DNA from: an uncultured Bacteroides sp.
GTDB taxonomy: Bacteria; Bacteroidota; Bacteroidia; Bacteroidales; Bacteroidaceae
Direction of reading: 5' to 3'
Assembly (NCBI RefSeq): GCF_902491285.1
Contig: NZ_CABUHK010000004.1
Coordinates: 69,208 to 133,207, forward strand
Length of the DNA: 64,000 nt
The translations under genes were made by a program, and so were the position numbers. Of this stretch, positions 1 through 6,949 are shown in pieces. Within the stretch, counting starts at the first letter, position 1. Each line of letters begins with the position of its first letter. The notes below the pieces were generated by a model. That model was given only the letters and a program-made list of their open reading frames with translations, was not told where the DNA came from and did not search any database.

Positions 1-1
1 A

Positions 2-760
2 GCCGGGGTAGATATATTGTTGTGGCCTTCTTACGAATACATGGATACGGTAGAAGTACGGATTCAACGTGGTGAAATTCCAATGGAACGGTTGGATGAT
101 GCTGTTCGCCGTGTTTGGGCAATGAAAGAACGTTTTGGGTTATTAAATAAAAACAGGGAGTTGATACGTCCTGTCTCAACAGAAGAAAAGGCTGAAATAC
201 GGGAAGCTGCCAAAGAGATAACAGAGCGTTCCATAACTTTAGTACGGGATGAAGATCATAAGTTACCACTTTCTTTGGAAAAAGATAAAAAGCTGTTATT
301 GGTGGCTGTAACTCCCGTAGCTCATAAAGGTAATGACCGTGACTTTAAGCGATTACAGAATTTGCGGGATGAGTTTGTGAAGAATGGTTTTGAGGTTGAT
401 TTTCGCCGTAATATACTTTATGAAGATCAAGGTTGGCAGGATAATGCGACTGAAGTGTATGATAAAGTAATCTTTCTGGTGGCACGGAATACTCATACTC
501 CATTTGGCCCGCTTCAATTATGGGACGATGAGGCTCAGTCCGTATGGGCTGCCAATTCTATGGACAAAAGTAAAGTGATTGTTATTTCATTGGGTAGTCC
601 TTACATTGGAAATGAATATTTTGAACGTGTCAAGACTTATATAAATACCTATTCGAATGATACTTCCACTCATTCTGCTTTATTACGGATATTGTTGGGA
701 CAGCTTCCGTTCAAGGGTAAGTCACCGGTCAATCTAGAGCATAAACTGTTTACATTTTAA
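2..760 (+). CDS. Glycoside hydrolase family 3, C-terminal part (partial)
   Basis: Only the last 252 codons are in the window; the frame is open from base 2. The first visible residues (AGVDILLWPS) read as the end of a GH3 barrel domain. They are followed by a helix ending in RVWAMKERFGL, typical of the NagZ-like branch of GH3, and then by an alpha/beta sandwich of the GH3 C-terminal type starting at ERSITLVRD. GH3 enzymes remove beta-linked sugars from non-reducing ends, but the substrate cannot be told because the signal peptide and catalytic Asp lie upstream of the window. The gene stops 11 bp before the SGNH esterase, so the two are probably co-transcribed as part of a polysaccharide-degradation locus. 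Family assignment is fairly secure; specificity is not. Confidence 0.8.
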   Translation, partial: AGVDILLWPSYEYMDTVEVRIQRGEIPMERLDDAVRRVWAMKERFGLLNKNRELIRPVSTEEKAEIREAAKEITERSITLVRDEDHKLPLSLEKDKKLLLVAVTPVAHKGNDRDFKRLQNLRDEFVKNGFEVDFRRNILYEDQGWQDNATEVYDKVIFLVARNTHTPFGPLQLWDDEAQSVWAANSMDKSKVIVISLGSPYIGNEYFERVKTYINTYSNDTSTHSALLRILLGQLPFKGKSPVNLEHKLFTF

Positions 761-771
761 TCATTATACTT

Positions 772-2037
772 ATGAAGAAATTTTTATTTAGTGGAATTAT
801 AGCTTGTCTTATCGGGTTTTGTTTCAGTTGTACTACAACAGAAGACTCTGCAGGGTTGCAGATGCGTGCAGGACTTCCTAATTTTAATTATAAGATACAA
901 AAGAATGAACCTGTATCTGTTGTTTTTTTGGGTGGAAGTATAACAAATCATCAAGGATATAGAGTGCAGATTACTGATTGGCTCAAGCAACAATATAGTA
1001 ATGTACAGTTTACGTCAATAAATTCCGGAATTGGTGGGACCGGGTCCGATTTGGGTGTGTTCCGTACAGAACGGGACGTATTGCAATATCATCCGGATTT
1101 GGTATTTGTCGAATTTGCTGTGAATGATGCCAAAACAGACTCCTTGGTGATTGCTCATTCCATGGAAGGAATTGTGCGTAAGATCTGGCATCATAATCCG
1201 CATACGGATATATGTTTTCTCTATACGCTAAATGAACCAATGTTGGACGACTTGAAATCAGGAAAGAATTACCGTTCTGTGCGGTATATGGAGACAGTAG
1301 CAGACTATTATGATATTCCGTCTGTTAATTTTGCCGATGATGTTTTGGAATTGTTGAATGAGGATAAGTTGGTTTTTAAAGGAGATTCAAAAAAGGAGTA
1401 TGGTGGTAAGATTGTGTTTACGAATGATGGGACACATCCTACTTATGATGGCGGACATCCTATATATACAAAGACACTGAGCCGCTCCCTGTTACATATG
1501 AACAAGGCGCAGGAAAAGGCACATGCATTGAAAGCTCCGTTGTATCCGGGTAATTATGAGAAAGCTAAAATGATTCCCGTAACAGAGTTTGAACATTCCG
1601 AAGGTTGGAAAGTACTCTCGAAAGATGATAAAGCCTTTTCAAATTTTCAGGGAGACCAAAAAGCATTGCCGGTTGTTCTGGAATCCTCGGATTCGGAAGA
1701 TTTTGTGAAAGTACGTTTTAAGGGAATTCGAGTTGGAGTGTTTGATTTAATCGGCCCCTCATCCGGAGGAATGACAGTAGAGATAGATCAGAATGATCCT
1801 TCCTATATCCGTAGGTTTGATAAATATTGCGGAGATCGTAATCGTACTAATTATTGTCTGTTTGAATCCTTGAATGAAGAAGAACATACAGTAATTATTC
1901 GTCCGGATAATAGACGTTTTGAGAAGGCGGAAATCTACAAGATGAATCCGAAGCGAATAAAGGAAACTGAATATTTCAATGAGTTTAATACATATCTCGG
2001 CTATATTCTTTTAGTGGGTGATATTATACAAAATTAA
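772..2037 (+). CDS. SGNH/GDSL-family hydrolase lipoprotein
   Basis: This is a 421-residue protein with a lipoprotein signal (hydrophobic stretch then Cys20). The SGNH blocks are visible: GGSIT at 54-58 with the predicted nucleophile Ser56, a Gly-rich block II (GIGGTGS, about 86-92), block III AVND with Asn118, and NDGTHPT at 218-224 giving the catalytic Asp219 and His222. Residues after about 255 form a beta-rich accessory region. Such enzymes usually remove acetyl or other acyl esters from glycans; the acyl group here is unknown. It follows the GH3 gene by 11 bp, which suggests cooperation in glycan breakdown outside the cell or in the periplasm. A stem-loop lies just downstream (2058-2106). 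Confidence 0.82.
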   Translation: MKKFLFSGIIACLIGFCFSCTTTEDSAGLQMRAGLPNFNYKIQKNEPVSVVFLGGSITNHQGYRVQITDWLKQQYSNVQFTSINSGIGGTGSDLGVFRTERDVLQYHPDLVFVEFAVNDAKTDSLVIAHSMEGIVRKIWHHNPHTDICFLYTLNEPMLDDLKSGKNYRSVRYMETVADYYDIPSVNFADDVLELLNEDKLVFKGDSKKEYGGKIVFTNDGTHPTYDGGHPIYTKTLSRSLLHMNKAQEKAHALKAPLYPGNYEKAKMIPVTEFEHSEGWKVLSKDDKAFSNFQGDQKALPVVLESSDSEDFVKVRFKGIRVGVFDLIGPSSGGMTVEIDQNDPSYIRRFDKYCGDRNRTNYCLFESLNEEEHTVIIRPDNRRFEKAEIYKMNPKRIKETEYFNEFNTYLGYILLVGDIIQN

Positions 2038-2057
2038 TGGTGCAAGACTGATAGTAT

Positions 2058-2106
2058 AAGGCTGTTATTGTAGTCAAACTATAAATTAGATTACAATAAT
2101 AGCCTT
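2058..2106. terminator. Stem-loop between convergent genes
   Basis: A 15-bp stem (AAGGCTGTTATTGTA with its near-perfect inverse, one G-T pair) encloses a loop of about 19 nt between the convergent SGNH and antiporter genes. It is T-rich on the right side and could end transcription from both directions. Confidence 0.65.
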
Positions 2107-2149
2107 GTTCTTCAAACGCTATAAATTTATGCTCGGAATATGTCTCTTA

Positions 2150-4282
2150 TCAGCTCTTCTTAAACCATTTATAAACCCATTTGCCCACTTTCTCATAATG
2201 TTGTGTTTCCGTATCGGTGTATAATTTGGAGAAGAAGGAACTATCCAGCGGTTCTCCCGATTGATTGGGGTATAATACAATCAAGCTGTTATTAGAGAAA
2301 TATTTGCCTAATTGTCTCGGCAGTTTCTCGAACGAACTGTCATAAGAAAGCGTTCCGGGACGTGCGCTGATAATGACTAACAGATGGTCGTAGCTTACTT
2401 GTCCTGTCAATACCAGTAAGTCGTTCCAGTCCTCCAGAAGAGAAAAATCGGTCAGTACTTGTTTATACCTCTTCTTTATCCATGCTTGCAGGCGTGCGGT
2501 TGTCTTTTCGTTCGCGAAGAAATGTACACGACAACCGAGCGTACTTCCCATCCGGCAGAAATGCTCCATCCATCGTGGAAAGCCGTATTCATATTCAGCT
2601 TTTGGGGGCACGGCAATAACGATTCGCTTTATCGTATTGACCGGTATCAGGAATTTGGAGATGATTATTTCACAGTTTAACCCCTTCAGCAGGTTTTCGG
2701 CAAGTATTCCGAAGTATGAATCGGTGATGTTTACCTTGCGGTGCAAACCGGTGATAATGCTCGTCACCTCATTTTCTTTCACGGAATGGATTATGCCGGA
2801 AGCGATATTCAAGTCATAACGGGTGAGCTGTTTCAGCGATACATTGGCGGCTGTTGTTGTCATGGCGGCTTTTTCCAAGTAGTGCCTGCTTCGCATCCTT
2901 AGGTTATCTGAGGTGGTATTGTTATCATTGATAACATTCAGTGCCAGCAAGTTGTCTTTCAGTTTCGTATCGCGTATCACTAAAGAAAGGTTCATCATAT
3001 CCTCAATCGTGTTCGGATTGGCAAGAGAAATCAGGATCTTTTCCGTTTCTGTCGACGACTCTTTGCCTGTTTCCGAGTCGTCCATGGCTACCTTTCCGGC
3101 TGCTCGCTCGGTTATCAGAGAGCTGGCTATGCAAGTGACAAGTATCAACAGGACTGTTCCGTTCAACACGTCATCATTCAGCAGACGTTCGCCACCGGGC
3201 AGGATTATGTTGTACCCCACCAGCACTGCCGCCAGTGTCGCTGCCGCTTGTGCGTTACTCAAACCGTACATCAGGTTCCGTTCGAGAACTGACATCTTGT
3301 ATATCTTCTGTGTGAGCCAGCAAGCAATCCATTTACCCGTCAGTGCCATTACAATCATAACGGCAGCCACTTTCAGCGCATCCCCATGTCCGAAGATGAC
3401 ACGCAGGTTAATCAACATTCCCACTCCGATAAGGAAGTAAGGAATGAAAAGTGCGTTGCCTACAAATTCCAGATGATTCATCAATGGAGAAACGTGTGGA
3501 ATGAGCCGGTTCAGTACCAACCCAGCGAGAAAAGCGCCTAAAATACCTTCCATACCTACAAACTCCATAAGCCCCGCCCCTAGAAAGACCATGGCAAGGA
3601 CGAAAATGAACTGCATCACATTGTCATTGTACCGATGAAAGAACCAGCGGCCGATACGTGGGAAGAAATAGATGATAAGTCCGCCCAGGAAGATAACCTT
3701 CACTACCAGCCATATCCAGAAGAACCCACCGGTCTCTCCTTTGAACAGACCGCCTATAACCGCCAGTACGAGCAAAGTAAGTGTATCCGTCACCGCTGTT
3801 CCGCCTACCGCTATGCTTACGCTTCGATGGCGTGATATGCCGAAACGGGTGACGATGGGATAGGCTACCAGCGTATGGGAAGCATACATACTGGCTAGCA
3901 GTACGGAAGTGACGACACTGTATTTCAGATAAGAGATATTTGCCACAAACCCGATTCCGATGGGGATGATAAAAGCAAGCAATCCGAGGACTAGCGCCTT
4001 GTTTCGTGTCTCTTTGAAATCCCCCATATTCATTTCAAGACCGGCCAGGAACATGATATAGTAAAGTCCTACTTTCCCGAACAGTTCAAAGCTGCTGTCC
4101 CGTGCCAAAATATTGAAACCATGTTCGCCGACCGCCAATCCTGCCAGAATCATGCCGATAATGTGAGGGATGCGGAGCTTGTTCAATAAGATAGGAGCAA
4201 ACAGTATGATGAGAAGTACAAGGAGAAATATCCATGTAGGGTCGGTTATAGGGAATGTTAAATCAAGGCCAATCCAATCCAT
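2150..4282 (-). CDS. Monovalent cation:proton antiporter, CPA2 family, with C-terminal Usp-like region
   Basis: This is a 710-residue protein. Residues about 12-390 hold roughly a dozen hydrophobic segments of the Na+/H+ exchanger fold, including GAFLAGLVLN, typical of the CPA2/KefB-like branch. Residues about 410-700 are hydrophilic and start with TEKILISLANP, resembling one or two universal-stress-protein domains; no TrkA-N motif is seen. The role is probably K+ or Na+ efflux against protons at the inner membrane, with nucleotide or stress input through the Usp part. It is transcribed alone, divergent from the lipoprotein at 4429. Family assignment is firm; the ion is not determined. Confidence 0.85.
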   Translation of the reverse strand: MDWIGLDLTFPITDPTWIFLLVLLIILFAPILLNKLRIPHIIGMILAGLAVGEHGFNILARDSSFELFGKVGLYYIMFLAGLEMNMGDFKETRNKALVLGLLAFIIPIGIGFVANISYLKYSVVTSVLLASMYASHTLVAYPIVTRFGISRHRSVSIAVGGTAVTDTLTLLVLAVIGGLFKGETGGFFWIWLVVKVIFLGGLIIYFFPRIGRWFFHRYNDNVMQFIFVLAMVFLGAGLMEFVGMEGILGAFLAGLVLNRLIPHVSPLMNHLEFVGNALFIPYFLIGVGMLINLRVIFGHGDALKVAAVMIVMALTGKWIACWLTQKIYKMSVLERNLMYGLSNAQAAATLAAVLVGYNIILPGGERLLNDDVLNGTVLLILVTCIASSLITERAAGKVAMDDSETGKESSTETEKILISLANPNTIEDMMNLSLVIRDTKLKDNLLALNVINDNNTTSDNLRMRSRHYLEKAAMTTTAANVSLKQLTRYDLNIASGIIHSVKENEVTSIITGLHRKVNITDSYFGILAENLLKGLNCEIIISKFLIPVNTIKRIVIAVPPKAEYEYGFPRWMEHFCRMGSTLGCRVHFFANEKTTARLQAWIKKRYKQVLTDFSLLEDWNDLLVLTGQVSYDHLLVIISARPGTLSYDSSFEKLPRQLGKYFSNNSLIVLYPNQSGEPLDSSFFSKLYTDTETQHYEKVGKWVYKWFKKS

Positions 4283-4387
4283 AATTTGATGAGTTCATGA
4301 TATTTGTTGCGCAAAATAACCTAAAAAAATGCTTTTAAAAAAGCGATAACTAATAAAAGATTGTTTTATTCTTTACCATATATCTTT

Positions 4388-4395
4388 TATCTTTG
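4388..4395 (+). promoter_or_regulatory. -7 box for the 4429 lipoprotein gene
   Basis: TATCTTTG matches the Bacteroides -7 consensus TAnnTTTG, 34 bp before the ATG. A good -33 TTTG is not seen at the usual distance. Confidence 0.5.
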
Positions 4396-4428
4396 CAAGA
4401 ATTAAAAACTAAACAGGATTTCAAGAAG

Positions 4429-5052
4429 ATGAAAACAGCATTATTAGCAGTAGGAACCTTGTGTTTCATGGCAAGTTGCACACCGGAAATGACAAGTTCA
4501 AGAGGCATCGTTTGCGATGCAAGTATGAATACGGTATCAATCGTTACCGATAAGAATGATACGCTTTCATTCAGTACGATGGATGCCGGCAAAGAAGAAG
4601 TGAACGGCTTGCTTCTGAACGATACACTGGAAGTTTTCTATACCGGAAAATATACTCCGGGAATGAAAGCCGCAAAACTCGTCCAATATCCGCAGACAGC
4701 AAAATTGGGTGGCGACCGGGACGAACACGGATGTATCGGCTCTGCCGGATATGTTTGGTGTGAAGTGCAGAAAGACTGTATCCGTTTGTTTGAGAAAGGT
4801 ATCCGTACGGAAGCTGTCGATGGCTATAACGCTTCTGCTTTCATCGTTTTCAGTCCTGATTCTACACGTGCCGAGCTTTTCTTCTCTAACGGGCAAGCTA
4901 ACGAAATTTTGGAGAGACGCGGTTTGCCTTCGGGCGGTTATGCATGGAATGTGGAAGATGATGATACAAAGAATGTGCGCCTGATTGATGGCTTGTGGAC
5001 AATCAGTCAAAGAGGGTATTTGATTTATACACAGAAAGCAGAAAAGAAGTAA
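4429..5052 (+). CDS. Lipoprotein of unknown function with a Cys-containing GYxWC motif
   Basis: This is a 207-residue protein with a lipoprotein signal (MKTALLAVGTLCFMASC, Cys17). The ATG at 4429 is chosen over an in-frame TTG at 4393 because it places the signal peptide at the N-terminus and the TTG falls inside the predicted -7 box. The middle holds a compact motif, DEHGCIGSAGYVWCEV then CIRLFEKGIR, with three Cys within about 20 residues; this suggests a small conserved envelope domain, perhaps disulfide-bonded. I do not recognise a named function. It stands alone, with its own promoter upstream and a terminator downstream. Confidence 0.7.
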   Translation: MKTALLAVGTLCFMASCTPEMTSSRGIVCDASMNTVSIVTDKNDTLSFSTMDAGKEEVNGLLLNDTLEVFYTGKYTPGMKAAKLVQYPQTAKLGGDRDEHGCIGSAGYVWCEVQKDCIRLFEKGIRTEAVDGYNASAFIVFSPDSTRAELFFSNGQANEILERRGLPSGGYAWNVEDDDTKNVRLIDGLWTISQRGYLIYTQKAEKK

Positions 5053-5076
5053 CCAATAACCGGACGAGATATTGGA

Positions 5077-5117
5077 ATCCCGGTATAGGTGTACATCAAT
5101 ACGGCTTATACTGGGAT
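5077..5117 (+). terminator. Rho-independent terminator after the 4429 gene
   Basis: An 11-bp stem (ATCCCGGTATA with its inverse, one G-T pair) is followed by a T-rich run (TTTTTATTT). Confidence 0.75.
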
Positions 5118-5168
5118 TTTTATTTCTAGGAACTTCTGGGGAACTCTCATAATCTGAGGATTTTTGTG

Positions 5169-5176
5169 TATGTTTG
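5169..5176 (+). promoter_or_regulatory. -7 box for the acetyltransferase gene
   Basis: TATGTTTG matches TAnnTTTG, 34 bp upstream of the ATG at 5211; no clear -33 box. Confidence 0.45.
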
Positions 5177-5210
5177 CTTCGTACAGAATAAAATATTCTA
5201 AATCTAAAAG

Positions 5211-5786
5211 ATGAAACTTATGACAGAAAAAGAAAAGATGCTTGCTGGGGAGATATACGATTGTGGTGATCCGGAACTGATTCGGCGTTGGCATTATGCA
5301 AAGGAACTTCAGTTACGGTATAACAACACGGACAGCCGGAACGGTGAAGAACTGTCTGCTATTTTAAACGAACTGTTGGGATCACATGGAGATAATGTTT
5401 GGATTGCGGCACCTTTCTTTGTAGATTACGGAGAGAATATACATGTAGGCAGTCATGTTGAGATAAACATGAATTGTGTCTTTTTGGATTGCAACCGCAT
5501 TACGATTGGAGACAATTGCGGTATAGGGCCCGGAGTACATATCTATGCAGTTACCCATCCGGTGAATCCGGCGGAACGCCTATCTCCGGACAGCCGGTTC
5601 TGGAAGTCACTCACCGCTCCGGTTACGATTGGGAATAACGTATGGATTGGTGGTAGTTCGGTTGTTTTGCCGGGAGTCACTATTGGTGATAATGTGACTA
5701 TTGGCGCCGGAAGTGTAGTTACTAAAGATATTCCATCGAATTGTCTGGCGGTGGGAAATCCTTGCCGCATTATACGGGAAGTATAG
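5211..5786 (+). CDS. Sugar O-acetyltransferase (maltose/galactoside acetyltransferase type)
   Basis: This is a 191-residue protein. The N-terminal helical region has TEKEKMLAGEIYDCGDPEL, the usual opening of the MAT/GAT subgroup. From about residue 60 it is a left-handed beta-helix made of hexapeptide repeats (IGDNCGIGPGVHIY, IGNNVWIGGSSVVLPGVTIGDNVTIGAGSVV) and ends in the typical AVGNPCRIIREV. The His in IYAVTHP is the expected catalytic base. It transfers acetyl from acetyl-CoA to the 6-hydroxyl of a sugar, in the cytoplasm. Translation may start at the ATG at 5211 or the one at 5220. It is monocistronic with its own -7 box. Confidence 0.88.
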   Translation: MKLMTEKEKMLAGEIYDCGDPELIRRWHYAKELQLRYNNTDSRNGEELSAILNELLGSHGDNVWIAAPFFVDYGENIHVGSHVEINMNCVFLDCNRITIGDNCGIGPGVHIYAVTHPVNPAERLSPDSRFWKSLTAPVTIGNNVWIGGSSVVLPGVTIGDNVTIGAGSVVTKDIPSNCLAVGNPCRIIREV

Positions 5787-5852
5787 TTGTACTGTCAATA
5801 GCTTCTGTATGCCCGCCAGTTTTATACTCCAAGAAATATTTTTATTGAATTT

Positions 5853-5957
5853 GCCCTCATACCCTCATAATCAGCTACAATCCCTTTATTCATCGTGGTT
5901 TCAGCTATGAGGGCAGAGCTTTTTAACCCTCTGAGGGTAAAAGTTGCCCTCAGGGGG
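5853..5957. repeat. Cluster of CCCTC/GAGGG motifs, some inverted
   Basis: Six copies of CCCTC or GAGGG lie within about 100 bp: GCCCTCATA at 5853 is the exact inverse of TATGAGGGC at 5906-5914, ACCCTCTGAGGGT around 5926-5938 is nearly palindromic, and another copy lies near 5948. The cluster is just downstream of the HU-like gene (minus strand) and could be its terminator region or a protein-binding array. One 11-mer from it recurs beyond the far end of the module at 9057. Confidence 0.5.
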
Positions 5958-5969
5958 AAAATTCCCTAA

Positions 5970-6605
5970 TTAAATCGTAACTTGTTTATTATTACCATAA
6001 TAGCCGTCTCCCGGTACATAAATCGGTTGCATCACGCCACCCTCATTTTTCAGCTTTCCTTCGTCGCGTAGCCGTCGGATATGTCTCATTGCCGTACTTC
6101 TTGCCATTCCGCAGAGATTTTGGAAGTCATATCTTCGCATGAACTGATGTGTCTGGAAATACTTCGTCAGTTGCCGGTCTATTTCGTCGTTTGTCGGTTG
6201 TGAGAAGTCCAGTCCCCCTTTCAGACTTTTGACTTTCAGTATTCCGAACTCATTTTTCAAAGCTTGGTCGGCACGAAACTGGATTGCTTTCAGTTTTATT
6301 TTGGTTGCTTTCCGTTTGGTGTCTATCGTCACGGGTTCCGTACACGTCAGGCAGGGGTGGAAGTAGCCGATGCCGTCCAGATGCACCTGTTTCCCGTCGG
6401 CCAATTCCTGTCCCAAAATGTGTGACAGTGCATCAAGCACGGCGGTTACATCCGTTTCAGTCAGCGAACAGCGTTCCTGAATACGGCGGCGCACTAAATC
6501 AGTCCCTATCGAACCGTTGTATTTAATACGCGGGTGTAGTGTTTTCTCTCCTTTTTCCTTGTCCGAAGGTTTCGGATTCTCATACCAATCAAATAATATT
6601 GCCAT
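5970..6605 (-). CDS. HU-family DNA-binding protein, Bacteroidales type, with C-terminal helix-turn-helix
   Basis: This is a 211-residue protein, about twice the length of plain HU. Residues about 25-125 carry the HU/IHF fold: helices (GTDLVRRRIQERCSLTETDVTAVLDALSHIL is the helical half), then DGKQVHLDGIGYFHPCL as in HU-related Bacteroidales proteins, then a basic strand. Residues about 140-200 look like a winged-helix domain (LTKYFQTHQFMRRYDFQNLCGMARSTAMRHIRRL). It likely bends and binds DNA as a dimer. It is divergent from the VapE-type gene; the two share the 344-bp intergenic region with the iteron-like repeats, so those repeats may be its target. Confidence 0.82.
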   Translation of the reverse strand: MAILFDWYENPKPSDKEKGEKTLHPRIKYNGSIGTDLVRRRIQERCSLTETDVTAVLDALSHILGQELADGKQVHLDGIGYFHPCLTCTEPVTIDTKRKATKIKLKAIQFRADQALKNEFGILKVKSLKGGLDFSQPTNDEIDRQLTKYFQTHQFMRRYDFQNLCGMARSTAMRHIRRLRDEGKLKNEGGVMQPIYVPGDGYYGNNKQVTI

Positions 6606-6680
6606 AGTCTTTTGTTTTTAAATACGTATTGTTATTATGTTATTTCTTATGATAGTATACATCAACGTATTAGGAAGCAT

Positions 6681-6690
6681 CCGTTAACGG
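6681..6690. repeat. 10-bp perfect palindrome CCGTTAACGG
   Basis: A perfect palindrome, 11 bp before the left arm of the 17-bp inverted repeat in the HU/VapE intergenic region. A possible protein-binding site. Confidence 0.4.
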
Positions 6691-6701
6691 TTAATGCTTT
6701 G

Positions 6702-6793
6702 CAAGGGCTCACTGTTGTAAATAAACTTGTTCACATCTGTAGACCTGTTTGTCCACAGCCGACAACTTGTTTATCCACAATAGTGAGCCCTTG
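6702..6793. repeat. 17-bp inverted repeat enclosing three 22-bp iterons with DnaA-box-like cores
   Basis: Outer arms: CAAGGGCTCACTGTTGT at 6702-6718 and its inverse at 6777-6793, with one mismatch. Between them, three 9-mers in the same orientation start exactly 22 bp apart: TTGTTCACA (6727), TTGTCCACA (6749) and TTATCCACA (6771). The last is the classical DnaA box; the other two differ from it by one or two bases. Conserved bases continue to the left of each core (acttgt). A strongly A+T-rich stretch follows to about 6890. This resembles an iteron-type origin or a multi-site operator. Confidence 0.75.
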
Positions 6794-6866
6794 ACAACTA
6801 CTAAGCAAAGATACAAAAAGAATAGGGAGAATACAAATAAAATACTAATATTAATCAGATAAAATA

Positions 6867-6898
6867 CTTGTTTTTCAGAACTTTATAACGTACCTTTA
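6867..6898 (+). promoter_or_regulatory. Promoter of the VapE-type gene
   Basis: -33-like CTTG at 6867 and -7-like TACCTTTA at 6891 (one base off TAnnTTTG) with 20 bp between them, 51 bp before the ATG at 6950. The iteron array lies 80-150 bp upstream. Confidence 0.45.
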
Positions 6899-6949
6899 CA
6901 GGCGTTAAACGGCAAGCCGTATTGAAAGAATAAACAGGTAAAAAACAGG

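Noticed and set aside
6702..6793. Chromosomal oriC
   Set aside because: Only three boxes, no dnaA or other oriC-type neighbours, and the flanking genes are of a mobile-module type. A local origin or DnaA-controlled operator is more plausible.
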